Source: Clostridiales bacterium UBA1742
GTDB lineage: Bacteria; Bacillota; Clostridia; TANB77; CAG-508
Assembly (NCBI GenBank): GCA_002314935.1
Contig: DCHW01000020.1
Coordinates: 4,742-40,889, forward strand
DNA: 36,148 nt
Reading direction: 5' to 3'
Position numbers and translations under genes: made by a program. The notes under the pieces were generated by a model. It was not told the origin of the DNA. It ran no database searches and worked only from the letters and a program-made list of their open reading frames with translations. Shown here one piece after another: positions 1 through 7,115 of the stretch (the first letter of the stretch is position 1; every line of letters begins with the position of its first letter).

Positions 1-609
1 ATCCTTGTAGCCGAAATAATTCTTGCCTCGTTTCTGTGTCCAGCAAGTCTCGGTATCCTTTTGACATTTCTTTGTGTCGCTCCAGTTTTCAACTGGCGGA
101 TTCACTGCTTTGATGACCTCGTTTTCTTCTTTGGTGTTATGTTGAGTCGGAGCAAGGACTATTGCCATATTAACGATTTGAACCTTGCGTCCAGTGAACC
201 CTGCTTGAGCAAGAAATGCGTTGAACTTGTCAAACAACTTCCGAACAAGCTTATGCTCTTCCAGCTCTACCTGGAACAGTCAGATTGTTTTCGCATCCAG
301 AAATCGAATGTAGAGGTCAAGTCTGAGAAAACGCATGAAGCTCAAATTATCTATGATTTGATATTCCATCTCATCATCGCTCAGATTGTACAGCGATTGC
401 AGAATCAGAATCTTGAACATCATCACTACATCGAACGGTCTACATCTTGCGTTGCTTTTGCGTTCATGGTCATAAATGACCTCAAGTTCCTTGCGAAAAT
501 CCTCCCAAGGGACAAGTTTTTTCAGGTTCGGCAGTATATCTCCGTTTTCCGTTAGATATTCCAGACTGTTGTCTATGTCAAAAAATCCGTTTAGTATGTA
601 CATTTCCAA
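1..609 (-). pseudogene. IS5-family transposase, 3' part outside the window, interrupted by TGA
   Basis: Translation from the ATG at 609 gives the N-terminal part of an IS5-type DDE transposase: a helical DUF772-like region followed by FMRFLRLDL and DAKTI. At 280-282 a TGA replaces the codon after DAKTI, where IS5 transposases normally have Trp (DAKTIWLFR). The same frame then continues without a shift through GFTGRKVQIVNMAIV, PTQHNTKEENE and KRGKNYFGYKD to the window edge. One G-to-A change of TGG to TGA explains the break. TGA ends phage genes elsewhere in this window, so I read this as a dead copy, not recoding. GC content is clearly higher than in the flanking genes, as expected for an inserted element. 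The right end must lie between 610 and about 754; I could not define its terminal repeat or target duplication. Confidence 0.85.
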
Positions 610-754
610 TATAGTTTATGTTGTAATATACCCTGAAGTCCATTCTATTGCCAGTCGTATCTCAATTTATTCCTGAATAAATAGCAGTCACCCTAAATAA
701 TATAAGTACAGGTTTTTCCATAAATTATTTATAAATAAAATATTGAAACAGGAT

Positions 755-991
755 TTACCAAGAAAAAATTAAAGATTCATTGACCACTTCATTTTCTGTT
801 TTAATCTCTACTTCATAATTTGCTTCAACCAGACGTTCTGCTTCCTTAATTGCTTCATCTTTATCAAAGCGTTTTGCTTTATCTACATTAGAACAAAACG
901 TATTTGAAATAAAACTGGTTCCATCTTCTCTGGTAAGTTTCGTTGCTTTCATAAAATTTCCGAGAGGTGTTACCAGAATAAATTTGTTCAT
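755..991 (-). CDS. Small phage protein of unknown function
   Basis: 78-residue protein, no family recognised. It begins with a short hydrophobic beta-like stretch (FILVTPLGNF) and ends in an acidic helix-rich half containing DEAIKEAERLVE. The layout recalls the short phage proteins in this window that start with a strand and then a 'KAxxF' segment. The start is supported by an AAGGAAAA-like site just upstream and the palindromic promoter at 1023-1037. It is the last phage gene before the insertion sequence and ends in TAA. Confidence 0.7.
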   Translation of the reverse strand: MNKFILVTPLGNFMKATKLTREDGTSFISNTFCSNVDKAKRFDKDEAIKEAERLVEANYEVEIKTENEVVNESLIFSW

Positions 992-1022
992 GATAAGTTT
1001 TCCTTTATTTTATTTGTTGTTC

Positions 1023-1037
1023 ATATTATAATATAAC
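1023..1037 (-). promoter_or_regulatory. Palindromic promoter, gene 755-991
   Basis: CATATTATAATATAAC: first half shortened by one T. An A/T tract TTATTTTT lies 11 bases upstream. Confidence 0.7.
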
Positions 1038-1077
1038 AGTCAATAAAGAAAAATAAGGTCAGATTACATATCTATAT

Positions 1078-1112
1078 AAAAAAGTCAGTACTTCTAAAAT
1101 ACTGACTTTTTA
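1078..1112 (-). terminator. Intrinsic terminator of 1116-1583
   Basis: AAAAGTCAGTA ... TACTGACTTTT hairpin with T tract. Confidence 0.75.
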
Positions 1113-1115
1113 CTT

Positions 1116-1583
1116 TTATTTTGCAGCAAACTCTATGTAAGCTTTCATCATATCAAGCTGTTGCTGCAATTTCAAAATTTCTTTTTTTATTCGTTCAATT
1201 TCTTCGTTACAATGTTCGGTCAGTTTTGTTTTAACTTTGTGTTCAGCTTCTGTTAAATCTTCTGCAATACCTTCAAAATGTACATTTTCAAAGTTATAAT
1301 ATTCTCCTCTATTATCAATAAAATCATACTCTGCTTCATTTTGCTTATAAAAATAATTTATTACGTCGGCAACTGTCTCATTTTTTCCAAGATGATGATT
1401 ATCTGTTGTACCGTCGGTGAAATAAAATACAAGGTCACCGTTTTTCTTTTTATTAATTTTCGTAATCTTTTTTTCAACATGTTCAAATTTCAATTTATTT
1501 GCCGGAATATGATTACCTTTATTAAGCAAGTTAATTCCACAATCATACACAACAGTTCCATTAAAATCATTGATCGTTTCCAT
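1116..1583 (-). CDS. Unknown phage protein with C-terminal coiled coil
   Basis: 155 residues. The N-terminal two thirds look like a beta-rich globular domain (VVYDCGINLLNKGNHI, DLVFYFTDGTTDNHH). The last 50 residues are a strongly charged helix with heptad spacing (EEIERIKKEILKLQQQLDMM), a likely coiled coil for oligomerisation. An AGGAG site lies 8 bases before the ATG and the palindromic promoter is at 1618-1633. The stop is followed directly by a hairpin terminator, so this is a single-gene unit. Confidence 0.75.
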   Translation of the reverse strand: METINDFNGTVVYDCGINLLNKGNHIPANKLKFEHVEKKITKINKKKNGDLVFYFTDGTTDNHHLGKNETVADVINYFYKQNEAEYDFIDNRGEYYNFENVHFEGIAEDLTEAEHKVKTKLTEHCNEEIERIKKEILKLQQQLDMMKAYIEFAAK

Positions 1584-1617
1584 TCTAACATTCTCCTTAA
1601 TTATATTGTTGTTTGAC

Positions 1618-1633
1618 TTATATTATAATATAA
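1618..1633 (-). promoter_or_regulatory. Palindromic promoter, gene 1116-1583
   Basis: Perfect 16-bp core TTATATTATAATATAA. Confidence 0.75.
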
Positions 1634-1656
1634 CAATCAGTCTTGAAAAATTAAGG

Positions 1657-2007
1657 TTACTTTTCATTTTCTTCAACAAATTTTTTCAAATCGGCTTCTT
1701 GTTGTTTTTTGTAATATTCAATTGCATTTTCTTTTTGTATAATAAGCAGTTCCCTAGCTTGAATTGACTGTACAAACGTTTTCAATTTTTTTACTCGGTC
1801 TTCAAAAGACATTTGCCACATTTCATTCATTGCAAGTTCATTAATTTTACGGTCAAGCACGTCTTCTTCTGACTTACATTGTTTTGCGAAACGATCTATC
1901 ATAATGTAATCAGTTGAATCACAACGAATAATTTTATCTTGTAATCTTTGAACAGTTTTTACAAGGGTAGATAAAACTTCAAGTTCATACTGAAAACGTG
2001 TTTCCAT
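1657..2007 (-). CDS. Helical coiled-coil protein, unknown function
   Basis: 116 residues, nearly all predicted helix, with two charged amphipathic segments (STLVKTVQRLQDKIIR and the C-terminal run ending KKFVEENEK). No catalytic motif is visible. AAGGAG is well placed before the ATG, and a perfect 18-bp promoter palindrome lies 20 bases further upstream. Confidence 0.72.
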   Translation of the reverse strand: METRFQYELEVLSTLVKTVQRLQDKIIRCDSTDYIMIDRFAKQCKSEEDVLDRKINELAMNEMWQMSFEDRVKKLKTFVQSIQARELLIIQKENAIEYYKKQQEADLKKFVEENEK

Positions 2008-2028
2008 AATTTGTTCTCCTTAGTTATT

Positions 2029-2046
2029 GTTATATTATAATATAAC
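2029..2046 (-). promoter_or_regulatory. Palindromic promoter, gene 1657-2007
   Basis: Perfect 18-bp form. Confidence 0.75.
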
Positions 2047-2062
2047 AGATATTCAATAAAAA

Positions 2063-2272
2063 TTAAGCTTGTTCAACAATAAAAATTTCATTTGTTGTAT
2101 GCAGTTCATTTGCAGTTCTTTTTGCCTTTGTATGAGAAGTGAAAGCAAACGCATTATTTTTAGAAAGCGTCCAAATAAATCCTTTATTTGTTTTCTTAGC
2201 AAATAATATCATTTCATTATAGGTACCGATAGTTTCTTTTGTAGCAAGTAAAAAAATCTTTTCTTGTTTCAT
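2063..2272 (-). CDS. Small phage protein, unknown function
   Basis: 69 residues: FLLATKETIGTYNEMILFAKK, then FIWTLSKNNAFAFTSHTKAKRTANEL, ending in FIVEQA. The 'strand, then a T-x-AKR helix' shape recalls 8079-8300 and 6782-7018, which may be distant members of one small-domain family, but identity is too low to be sure. Its promoter is the most degenerate palindrome in this arm. Confidence 0.68.
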   Translation of the reverse strand: MKQEKIFLLATKETIGTYNEMILFAKKTNKGFIWTLSKNNAFAFTSHTKAKRTANELHTTNEIFIVEQA

Positions 2273-2287
2273 CTTAGTACCTCCAAT

Positions 2288-2315
2288 CTGTATAATATTA
2301 TTTATTATTAATATA
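2288..2315 (-). promoter_or_regulatory. Degenerate palindromic promoter, gene 2063-2272
   Basis: Core stretched by extra AT units; the GTTATATTAA side is kept. Confidence 0.5.
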
Positions 2316-2343
2316 ACTTAACATAATAAAAAATTAAGCTGTT

Positions 2344-2478
2344 TTAAAAATCTTTCTTCCAAGATTTATCTGCACGATTATACTGTTTCTTCGATTTTAC
2401 AACTCTTGTTGCAGGATTAAATGACCAAGTTTTTCTAATAGATTCAGCGCATTTTGTGACAGTTTTAATCTTTTTCAT
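2344..2478 (-). CDS. Short basic protein
   Basis: 44 residues, very basic (MKKIKTVTKCAESIRKT, then VVKSKKQYNRADKSWKK). I choose the ATG at 2478 because AAGGAG lies 8 bases upstream; the longer open frame runs back through the promoter palindrome and is not credible. Size and charge suggest a nucleic-acid-binding peptide, which is inference only. Confidence 0.6.
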   Translation of the reverse strand: MKKIKTVTKCAESIRKTWSFNPATRVVKSKKQYNRADKSWKKDF

Positions 2479-2501
2479 TTTTAATCTCCTTGATTTGTTC
2501 T

Positions 2502-2517
2502 TTATATTATAATATAA
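2502..2517 (-). promoter_or_regulatory. Palindromic promoter, gene 2344-2478
   Basis: Perfect 16-bp core; shows that the longer open frame upstream of 2478 is not coding. Confidence 0.72.
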
Positions 2518-2548
2518 CAAGATCAATCAAAAAATTAAGTTGAAAAAG

Positions 2549-2577
2549 AAAAAGCACTATATTTCTATAGTGCTTTT
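2549..2577 (-). terminator. Intrinsic terminator of family copy 1
   Basis: AAAAGCACTATA ... TATAGTGCTTTT hairpin. Confidence 0.72.
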
Positions 2578-2589
2578 ATTTACCGAATT

Positions 2590-2949
2590 TTATACAGCTT
2601 CTGCTTGCTGTTCGTTATCTGTCAAAACTGTTGCTGTCTGATCTGCATTGATAATTGCTTCAGCAGCTTTCTTTGCTTCACGCCAAGCTTTTGCTTTAGC
2701 GTTTCTAACCGCTTTATATTCAGCGAGCTGTTCTTCAGTCATTGCAGCAAGTCTGGCTTTATGCGACTTCATACTTGCTTCAGACTGTTTCTTTCGCCAA
2801 GCTTTCAGCTCTTCATCAGTCATATTAGCTTTGCGCTTCTGAACAGACTTCATACTGGCTTTACTGGCTTTTACCTTCCGTTCAGCAGTGACTTTCTTTT
2901 CATGAGCGATCTTTGCGGCACCGAACAGATTCTTTGTGACTTTCTTCAT
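2590..2949 (-). CDS. Lys/Ala-rich repeat protein, family copy 1
   Basis: 119 residues. One of six full-length paralogues in the window (others at 5153, 5722, 7677, 15080 and 15561). Order: N-terminal signature NLFGAAKIAHEKKVTAERK, then two similar units of about 26 residues, each of the form ASMKS-x-K-x-R, M-T-x-E-E/Q-L, then an aromatic and a basic stretch, then a variable Ala-rich acidic tail. The core is strongly basic, helical and without Cys. It is plausibly a DNA- or RNA-binding packing protein, which is inference. This copy has TDEELKAW where the others have TAEELAVW. It has its own promoter and a hairpin terminator just after the stop. Confidence 0.8.
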   Translation of the reverse strand: MKKVTKNLFGAAKIAHEKKVTAERKVKASKASMKSVQKRKANMTDEELKAWRKKQSEASMKSHKARLAAMTEEQLAEYKAVRNAKAKAWREAKKAAEAIINADQTATVLTDNEQQAEAV

Positions 2950-2983
2950 GGTACGTTCTCCTTATTGTTATTGTTGTTTTTGT

Positions 2984-2999
2984 TTATATTATAATATAA
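2984..2999 (-). promoter_or_regulatory. Palindromic promoter, family copy 1
   Basis: Perfect 16-bp core followed by the ACAACAATAACAATAAGGAG leader. Confidence 0.75.
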
Positions 3000-3021
3000 C
3001 AGACAAATCAAAAAATTAAGG

Positions 3022-4076
3022 TCAAAATCCTGACTCATAGTCATCATAATAATCTGGAATAAATTTATCAATATACTGCCAAAGCTCTTTACTAATATTA
3101 AATTCCTTACAGAGCTTTGCATCATTCCAAGACTGAGTAAAATCAAGCCAAGGAAGTCTTTCAAAAATTTTACATGAACTTAAATCAATATTGGTTTTGA
3201 AAAAACTAAGGTAAAATCTAATAAATTTTGTTTTTAAATAATTATCAAAATTTAATTGTTCATTTGCTGAATTAAAACTCCAAATAAATTTTTTCCATTC
3301 ATTATATTTAGAATTTTTATTACGAAACGATTTATGTTTATTTAAATTTAATATAAAATAAATATCGCACCATTGCGGTAAATCATCTCCAGTAGCTTTT
3401 CCAATTTGATATCCAAATTCTTCTACATCTTGTTCTGAACAAGTATGACTAATTACATTTGAATATATATCTACAGTATTTCTAAATTTTTCAAATTCTT
3501 TCCATGCTTGTTTAAACATACTACCATGCCATGTAATATTTTCAAATTTTTCAATATATGTGGTTTTATCTTTATGATTTTTAATTATTAAATTATCATC
3601 AACAGTTGTTAAATCGATGTTTGATTTAACAATATGTGTAATTGCAAGCGCATTTTTAACACGAATATTAAACAAATCATTACCACAAAAAAGATTTACA
3701 TATTTTACATGATTTTTAAAATAATTTCTAATACGTTGGTATCTTGGCGAGTAACTAAACTTACTAAGAATCCAAGATGCTGGATGAACAAAAATAATTT
3801 CATTTGACATATCTTTAATTAATTCAAGAATCTTTAAATCAAGATTATTATTATATGGCGGATTACTGAACACCACATCAAATTTTCTTTGTCCCATACT
3901 TTTAATCAAATCCTTAATATCTTTAGTGTTACTAAACTCAGTAAGATCTAATAACTCATAATTGTTATAATTGCTTTCTTTAAAAGCTTGTATAACAACT
4001 TTTTTATCAATATCACTGTCGTTTCTTTAGGAGCAATAACATTGTCAAAAAACTCTTTGTTATACCAATTAATTAT
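3022..4076 (-). pseudogene. N6-adenine methyltransferase paralogue, N-terminus damaged
   Basis: The open part (ATG 3909 to 3022, 295 residues) contains the amino-methyltransferase motif IV in DVVFSNPPYNNN and a C-terminus almost identical to 10659-11957 (LPWLDFTQSWNDAKLCKEFN...). Upstream, residues matching INWYNKEFFDNVIAPKE of the intact gene are still readable from 4076. The start codon is now ATA. About 60 codons that should carry the cofactor-binding motif I are deleted near 4020, and the frame shifts. The middle of the protein (about 3150-3700) is unrelated in sequence to the paralogue, as expected for a different target-recognition region. A truncated product from the internal ATG is possible, but without motif I it should not methylate. 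Confidence 0.75.
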
Positions 4077-4103
4077 GTTGAAAATTTCCTTTATTTATTT
4101 TTT

Positions 4104-4121
4104 GTTATATTATAATATAAC
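4104..4121 (-). promoter_or_regulatory. Palindromic promoter of damaged methyltransferase
   Basis: Perfect 18-bp form; the leader is nearly identical to that of 10659-11957. Confidence 0.72.
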
Positions 4122-4195
4122 ATAGATCAATCAAAAAATTAAGTTAAAAAATAACTTTCTTTTGTTAAACTTAATTATAAAAATAAGGTTAAAAA

Positions 4196-4220
4196 AAATC
4201 TCTTCAGCTTGAAGAGATTT
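4196..4220 (-). terminator. Intrinsic terminator of the lipoprotein unit
   Basis: AAATCTCTTC/GAAGAGATTT hairpin followed by T-rich sequence. Confidence 0.7.
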
Positions 4221-4230
4221 GATATAAATT

Positions 4231-4581
4231 TTAATCTTTTGGTTGTGCCTGAATTTCTGACACTTCTGGAGTATTTTTTAACGCTCTGTTTGGAGCAGTT
4301 CTCCCTCGCTGCTTACGATGGTCTGCATTTTCATAAGGCAATGACTGATAATTATTTCCAGCTTCGCCTGGATGTTTCTTATGTCTATATTGTAGGTCTT
4401 GCTTGTCAAGTAAAATAATATAATGATAATGATTAACTGTTGTTACAGCTGGTTTTTTAAAATCCTTCTGACTTGGATCATCAGATTTCAAATCACCTAC
4501 TGCAATTCCAATACAACCAGTAAATACGTACATACTGAAAAGTAGTACAGTTCCAAACATTACTTTTTTAAAATTTTTCAT
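4231..4581 (-). CDS. Small predicted lipoprotein
   Basis: 116 residues. Signal peptide: KNFKK basic start, hydrophobic VMFGTVLLFSMYVF, then lipobox FTGC at about residue 23, so signal peptidase II cleavage and lipid attachment are expected. The mature part is hydrophilic, rich in His, Gln and Pro, with no known domain. It is third in a small unit with 4591-4818 and 4853-5017, all short and either membrane-directed or Cys-rich. It could act at the cell envelope, for example in superinfection exclusion; that is inference. A hairpin terminator follows. Confidence 0.72.
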   Translation of the reverse strand: MKNFKKVMFGTVLLFSMYVFTGCIGIAVGDLKSDDPSQKDFKKPAVTTVNHYHYIILLDKQDLQYRHKKHPGEAGNNYQSLPYENADHRKQRGRTAPNRALKNTPEVSEIQAQPKD

Positions 4582-4590
4582 AATTTCTCC

Positions 4591-4818
4591 TTATTTTAAT
4601 TTTTGAAAAATAAATCCATCTGAAAAACAGCCAGAAAATCGTTCATCGTTAAGAGGTGCGTCACAACATGGGTCGCACTTATATAAACTAAAAAAGCAGC
4701 ACTTTATACAATGACCAAAATCTTTTCCTGGTTCTGTTTTAATTTTACAATATTGTTCTGATTTTAACACATTTTCATTTTCATCTTTTTTTTCATATAG
4801 AATTACTTCACTATCCAT
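4591..4818 (-). CDS. Small Cys-rich protein
   Basis: 75 residues with eight cysteines, most in the stretch HCIKCCFFSLYKCDPCCDAP. CxxC pairs suggest metal binding or disulfides. It has no clear signal peptide. It lies between a lipoprotein gene and a membrane-peptide gene, with only 9 bases to the downstream start. Function unknown. Confidence 0.62.
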   Translation of the reverse strand: MDSEVILYEKKDENENVLKSEQYCKIKTEPGKDFGHCIKCCFFSLYKCDPCCDAPLNDERFSGCFSDGFIFQKLK

Positions 4819-4852
4819 ATTAAAATATTTCTCCCTTTTTTATTTAAAAAAT

Positions 4853-5017
4853 TTACTTATTAATAAATCTTTCATAACAATGGCAATTACCACCTTCACA
4901 TTTACTGTCATGCTGACACGCATACCAGCACTCAGCAGATGTTGCCCACATTACTCCAAAGAAAAACAAAATTCCAAAAATCAATGTTGTAATCGTTCCG
5001 ATAATAAATTCTTTCAT
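4853..5017 (-). CDS. Small membrane-anchored Cys-rich protein
   Basis: 54 residues. Residues 4-28 form one hydrophobic segment (FIIGTITTLIFGILFFFGVM). The remaining tail has five Cys (ECWYACQHD, CEGGNCHCYE). An AGGAG site lies before the ATG and the promoter palindrome is at 5047-5062. It is first in the unit with 4591-4818 and 4231-4581. The Cys-rich tail would be exported if the N-terminus stays inside. Confidence 0.65.
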   Translation of the reverse strand: MKEFIIGTITTLIFGILFFFGVMWATSAECWYACQHDSKCEGGNCHCYERFINK

Positions 5018-5046
5018 CTTTACTTCTCCTAACTTGATTTGTTGGT

Positions 5047-5062
5047 TTATATTATAATATAA
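5047..5062 (-). promoter_or_regulatory. Palindromic promoter of the lipoprotein unit
   Basis: Perfect 16-bp core before 4853-5017, 4591-4818 and 4231-4581. Confidence 0.72.
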
Positions 5063-5106
5063 CTATCAAATTTAAAAAATAAAGTTAACTTGCAAAATAA
5101 ATAAAA

Positions 5107-5133
5107 ATGCTGGATTTTTTTAGATCCAGCACT
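5107..5133 (-). terminator. Intrinsic terminator of family copy 2
   Basis: TGCTGGAT/ATCCAGCA hairpin, then TTTTTA. Confidence 0.7.
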
Positions 5134-5152
5134 TATTTTTTGTTATTGTTTT

Positions 5153-5503
5153 TTATACAGCTTCTGCTGTGTCAGTCAGTGCAGTAACAGCTTCAGCTGC
5201 ATTAACAACAGCTTCAGTAGCTTTCTTTGCTTCACGTTTTGCTTTTGCTTTTGCGTTACGAACTGCTTTGAATTCAGCAAGCTGTTCTTCAGTCATTGCT
5301 GCCAGCCGAGCTTTATAGCTTTTCATACTAGCTTCGCTCTGTTTCTTTTTCCAGACTGCAAGTTCTTCTGCAGTCATATTTGCTTTACGCTTTGCAACAG
5401 ACTTCATGCTGGCTTTGCTGGCTTTTGCCTTCCGCTCAGCAGTGACTTTCTTTTCATGGGCAACTTTTGCTGCTCCGAACAGATTCTTAGTAACTTTCTT
5501 CAT
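5153..5503 (-). CDS. Lys/Ala-rich repeat protein, family copy 2
   Basis: 116 residues, same plan as copy 1. The core here has SVAKRKANMTAEELAVWKKK and then MKSYKARLAAMTEEQLAEFK. The tail is AEAVVNAAEAVTALTDTAEAV. The leader (CAGGAGGTTATC before the ATG) matches that of the truncated copy at 12975-13109, so the promoter and leader were duplicated with the gene. A hairpin terminator lies at 5107-5133. Confidence 0.8.
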   Translation of the reverse strand: MKKVTKNLFGAAKVAHEKKVTAERKAKASKASMKSVAKRKANMTAEELAVWKKKQSEASMKSYKARLAAMTEEQLAEFKAVRNAKAKAKREAKKATEAVVNAAEAVTALTDTAEAV

Positions 5504-5538
5504 GATAACCTCCTGAGTTATTTTGTTGTTGTTTTTAC

Positions 5539-5554
5539 TTATATTATAATATAA
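5539..5554 (-). promoter_or_regulatory. Palindromic promoter, family copy 2
   Basis: Perfect 16-bp core; upstream spacer AATATATTCG recurs at 13513, 13991 and 14568. Confidence 0.75.
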
Positions 5555-5610
5555 CGAATATATTTAAAAAATTAAGCTAAGTTATTAAAGTTATTAATTT
5601 TTTTATGTTA

Positions 5611-5688
5611 TTTTTATAAGTCCACCTCACCGGCCACACTGGGTCAACATTATAATATAACAGTTAGTTAATAAAAATAAAGCTCTGA
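5611..5688 (-). repeat. GC-rich element A within a 78-bp direct repeat
   Basis: Nearly identical to 12868-12946. GC-rich core at 5620-5648 (minus strand GTTGACCCAGTGTGGCCGGT...) directly after a half-palindrome promoter, in otherwise very AT-rich sequence, with no ORF. Confidence 0.75.
5649..5661 (-). promoter_or_regulatory. Half-palindrome promoter firing into GC-rich element A
   Basis: GTTATATTATAAT, then the GC-rich element replaces the second half. No protein gene follows. Confidence 0.6.
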
Positions 5689-5700
5689 AGATCAGAGCTT
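5680..5700 (-). terminator. Intrinsic terminator of family copy 3
   Basis: AAGCTCTGA/TCAGAGCTT hairpin directly abutting the next promoter's A/T tract. Confidence 0.7.
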
Positions 5701-5721
5701 TATAATTTTTAAGTTTTTTTT

Positions 5722-6051
5722 TTAAACTGCTTCTGCTGTAACATGTTCCATTGAAACAGCTTCAACTGCTTTCTTTGCTTCACGCTTTGCCTTAGCTTTT
5801 GCGTTACGAACTGCTTTGAATTCAGCAAGCTGTTCTTCAGTCATTGCTGCCAGCCGAGCTTTATGCGACTTCATGCTAGCTTCGGACTGTTTCTTTTTCC
5901 AGACTGCGAGTTCTTCTGCAGTCATATTTGCTTTACGCTTCTGTACAGACTTCATGCTAGCTTTGCTGGCTTTTGCCTTCCGTTCAGCGGTGACTTTCTT
6001 TTCATGAGCAATCTTTGCTGCTCCGAACAGATTCTTGACAGTGTTCTTCAT
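5722..6051 (-). CDS. Lys/Ala-rich repeat protein, family copy 3
   Basis: 109 residues, the shortest full copy. The N-terminus is MKNTVKNLFGAAKIAHEKK; the core is nearly identical to copies 1 and 2; the tail is short (VEAVSMEHVTAEAV). Its leader (GAGAACGTACTATG) matches that of copy 1, so copies 1 and 3 share one leader type and copy 2 and the truncated copy another. Terminator at 5680-5700. Confidence 0.8.
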   Translation of the reverse strand: MKNTVKNLFGAAKIAHEKKVTAERKAKASKASMKSVQKRKANMTAEELAVWKKKQSEASMKSHKARLAAMTEEQLAEFKAVRNAKAKAKREAKKAVEAVSMEHVTAEAV

Positions 6052-6081
6052 AGTACGTTCTCCTTATTGTTGTTGTTTGAT

Positions 6082-6097
6082 TTATATTATAATATAA
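6082..6097 (-). promoter_or_regulatory. Palindromic promoter, family copy 3
   Basis: Perfect 16-bp core; leader like that of family copy 1. Confidence 0.75.
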
Positions 6098-6119
6098 CAA
6101 TCAATCTTGAAAAATTAGG

Positions 6120-6314
6120 TTAAAAAGACAAAAAATCGGATTTTTCTTTCAGCATTTCCAATCGTTCATTTTCAAGACAAATATTAATAAGCTGATTTTT
6201 CGGAAACTTCTGATTATTCATTTCAACCCAGTAAATCCCAAATTCATCTTTCCACTGTTTGAAATTTTCAAGACGTTTTTCAATTCTTGCTTTCAATTCA
6301 TTGTCATCAAACAT
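6120..6314 (-). CDS. Short helical protein, unknown
   Basis: 64 residues, charged, mainly helical (LKARIEKRLENFKQWKDEF, LENERLEMLKEKSDF). No family recognised. The palindromic promoter at 6341-6355 lies about 25 bases before the ATG. Confidence 0.65.
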   Translation of the reverse strand: MFDDNELKARIEKRLENFKQWKDEFGIYWVEMNNQKFPKNQLINICLENERLEMLKEKSDFLSF

Positions 6315-6340
6315 TTTTGCTTCCTCTAAACGATTTATTA

Positions 6341-6355
6341 TATATTATAATATAA
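6341..6355 (-). promoter_or_regulatory. Palindromic promoter, gene 6120-6314
   Basis: 15 of 16 core bases. Confidence 0.72.
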
Positions 6356-6371
6356 CAATCAATTCAAAAAA

Positions 6372-6731
6372 TTAAAGTCTCCATTTATCGCATAGATTAA
6401 AAACTTTATCTTTTAATTGAGGAAAATATTTTAAACAAGTTTCTCTTGCATTTAACTGTTTATTTGGTTTTGTGAATCTTGCACTTTCCCAATCAAAAAT
6501 TGCTTCATTAATTCTAAACCAGCCTACCTTATTATTTACATGGTGCCAAGAAATATAACCATGGATTTTTGAGATCCATTTTTCTGGAATAAATAAACAA
6601 AACATAATAAGTTTATCTAAATCATGAACTTTTGTTAAAACCGTATTATAACCCAAACATTCCTTTTCAATTCTAATTACTTCTTTTCTATGACTGCAAT
6701 TATAATGAAAAAACTTTTTAAAATTTCTCAT
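6372..6731 (-). CDS. HD-like metal-binding protein (DUF5662-like)
   Basis: 119 residues. Spaced His and Asp residues (CSHRKEVIRIEKECLG, KVHDLDKLIM, ISWHHVNNKVGW, IFDWESARF, ARETCLKYFP) match the layout I know from DUF5662-type phage proteins: an HD pair, then HH, then a DW-x-SAR segment. Such proteins are taken to be HD-fold phosphohydrolases, but the substrate is unknown. Assignment rests on motif layout only. The promoter is a half palindrome at 6744-6756. Confidence 0.6.
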   Translation of the reverse strand: MRNFKKFFHYNCSHRKEVIRIEKECLGYNTVLTKVHDLDKLIMFCLFIPEKWISKIHGYISWHHVNNKVGWFRINEAIFDWESARFTKPNKQLNARETCLKYFPQLKDKVFNLCDKWRL

Positions 6732-6743
6732 GTATCATTTCCT

Positions 6744-6756
6744 TTTATAATATAAC
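6744..6756 (-). promoter_or_regulatory. Half-palindrome promoter, gene 6372-6731
   Basis: GTTATATTATAAAA, second half lost. Confidence 0.6.
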
Positions 6757-6781
6757 AGTAACTTTACAGTAACTTTAAAAG

Positions 6782-7018
6782 TTACCAGCAAACTTCTTGG
6801 TTAAGTTTTTGTTCTCTTAAATCATACCCTAAATCATCTCCAATATGCCATGAAGATAATCCGTGCCAGGTACCTGATTTTATAATATTTTTATTTGGAA
6901 ATTTTTCTTTAATAAAAGTCATTGCTTTTTCAAATGTTGTAAAAATTGCATATAACTCTTCATGACTTTCACAATCTTGATCTAATACAATAGATGTCAA
7001 AACAAAAACTGTGTTCAT
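6782..7018 (-). CDS. Small phage protein with EEA-type helix, unknown
   Basis: 78 residues starting with a beta strand (TVFVLTSIVL), then HEELYAIFTTFEKAMTFIKEKF and a short GTWHGLSSWHIGDDL segment. Like 24331-24561, it has an F-x-T-x-E-x-A helix after the first strand, so the two may share a fold. TAGGAGT lies before the ATG. Confidence 0.68.
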   Translation of the reverse strand: MNTVFVLTSIVLDQDCESHEELYAIFTTFEKAMTFIKEKFPNKNIIKSGTWHGLSSWHIGDDLGYDLREQKLNQEVCW

Positions 7019-7043
7019 TATAAACTCCTAAATTATTATATCC

Positions 7044-7060
7044 TAATATTATAATATAAC
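7044..7060 (-). promoter_or_regulatory. Palindromic promoter, gene 6782-7018
   Basis: One base missing in the distal half (GTTATATTATAATATTA). Confidence 0.7.
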
Positions 7061-7078
7061 AACAAATCAAAAAAATTA

Positions 7079-7102
7079 AGCTCTGACTTTTTAAATCAGA
7101 GC
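7079..7102 (-). terminator. Intrinsic terminator of 7116-7364
   Basis: AGCTCTGA/TCAGAGCT hairpin; the same hairpin sequence recurs at 7642 and 12937. Confidence 0.7.
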
Positions 7103-7115
7103 TTTTTCTTTTTAT

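Noticed and set aside
61..555. Long plus-strand ORF over the transposase
   Set aside because: It is the reverse-strand shadow of the transposase frame and has no similarity or ribosome binding site.
280..609. UGA read as Trp across the window (code 4)
   Set aside because: TGA ends genes in ATGA overlaps at 20759, 29708 and 35664 and at 23181, and no phage gene here needs TGA as Trp.
1..754. Terminal inverted repeat and target duplication of the insertion sequence
   Set aside because: Only one end is in the window; candidates such as the CAGGTTTTTCCA/CAGGATTTACCA pair could not be confirmed.
2946..3164. Minus-strand ORF overlapping the end of the methyltransferase copy
   Set aside because: Wrong frame over a conserved coding end, running into a promoter palindrome.
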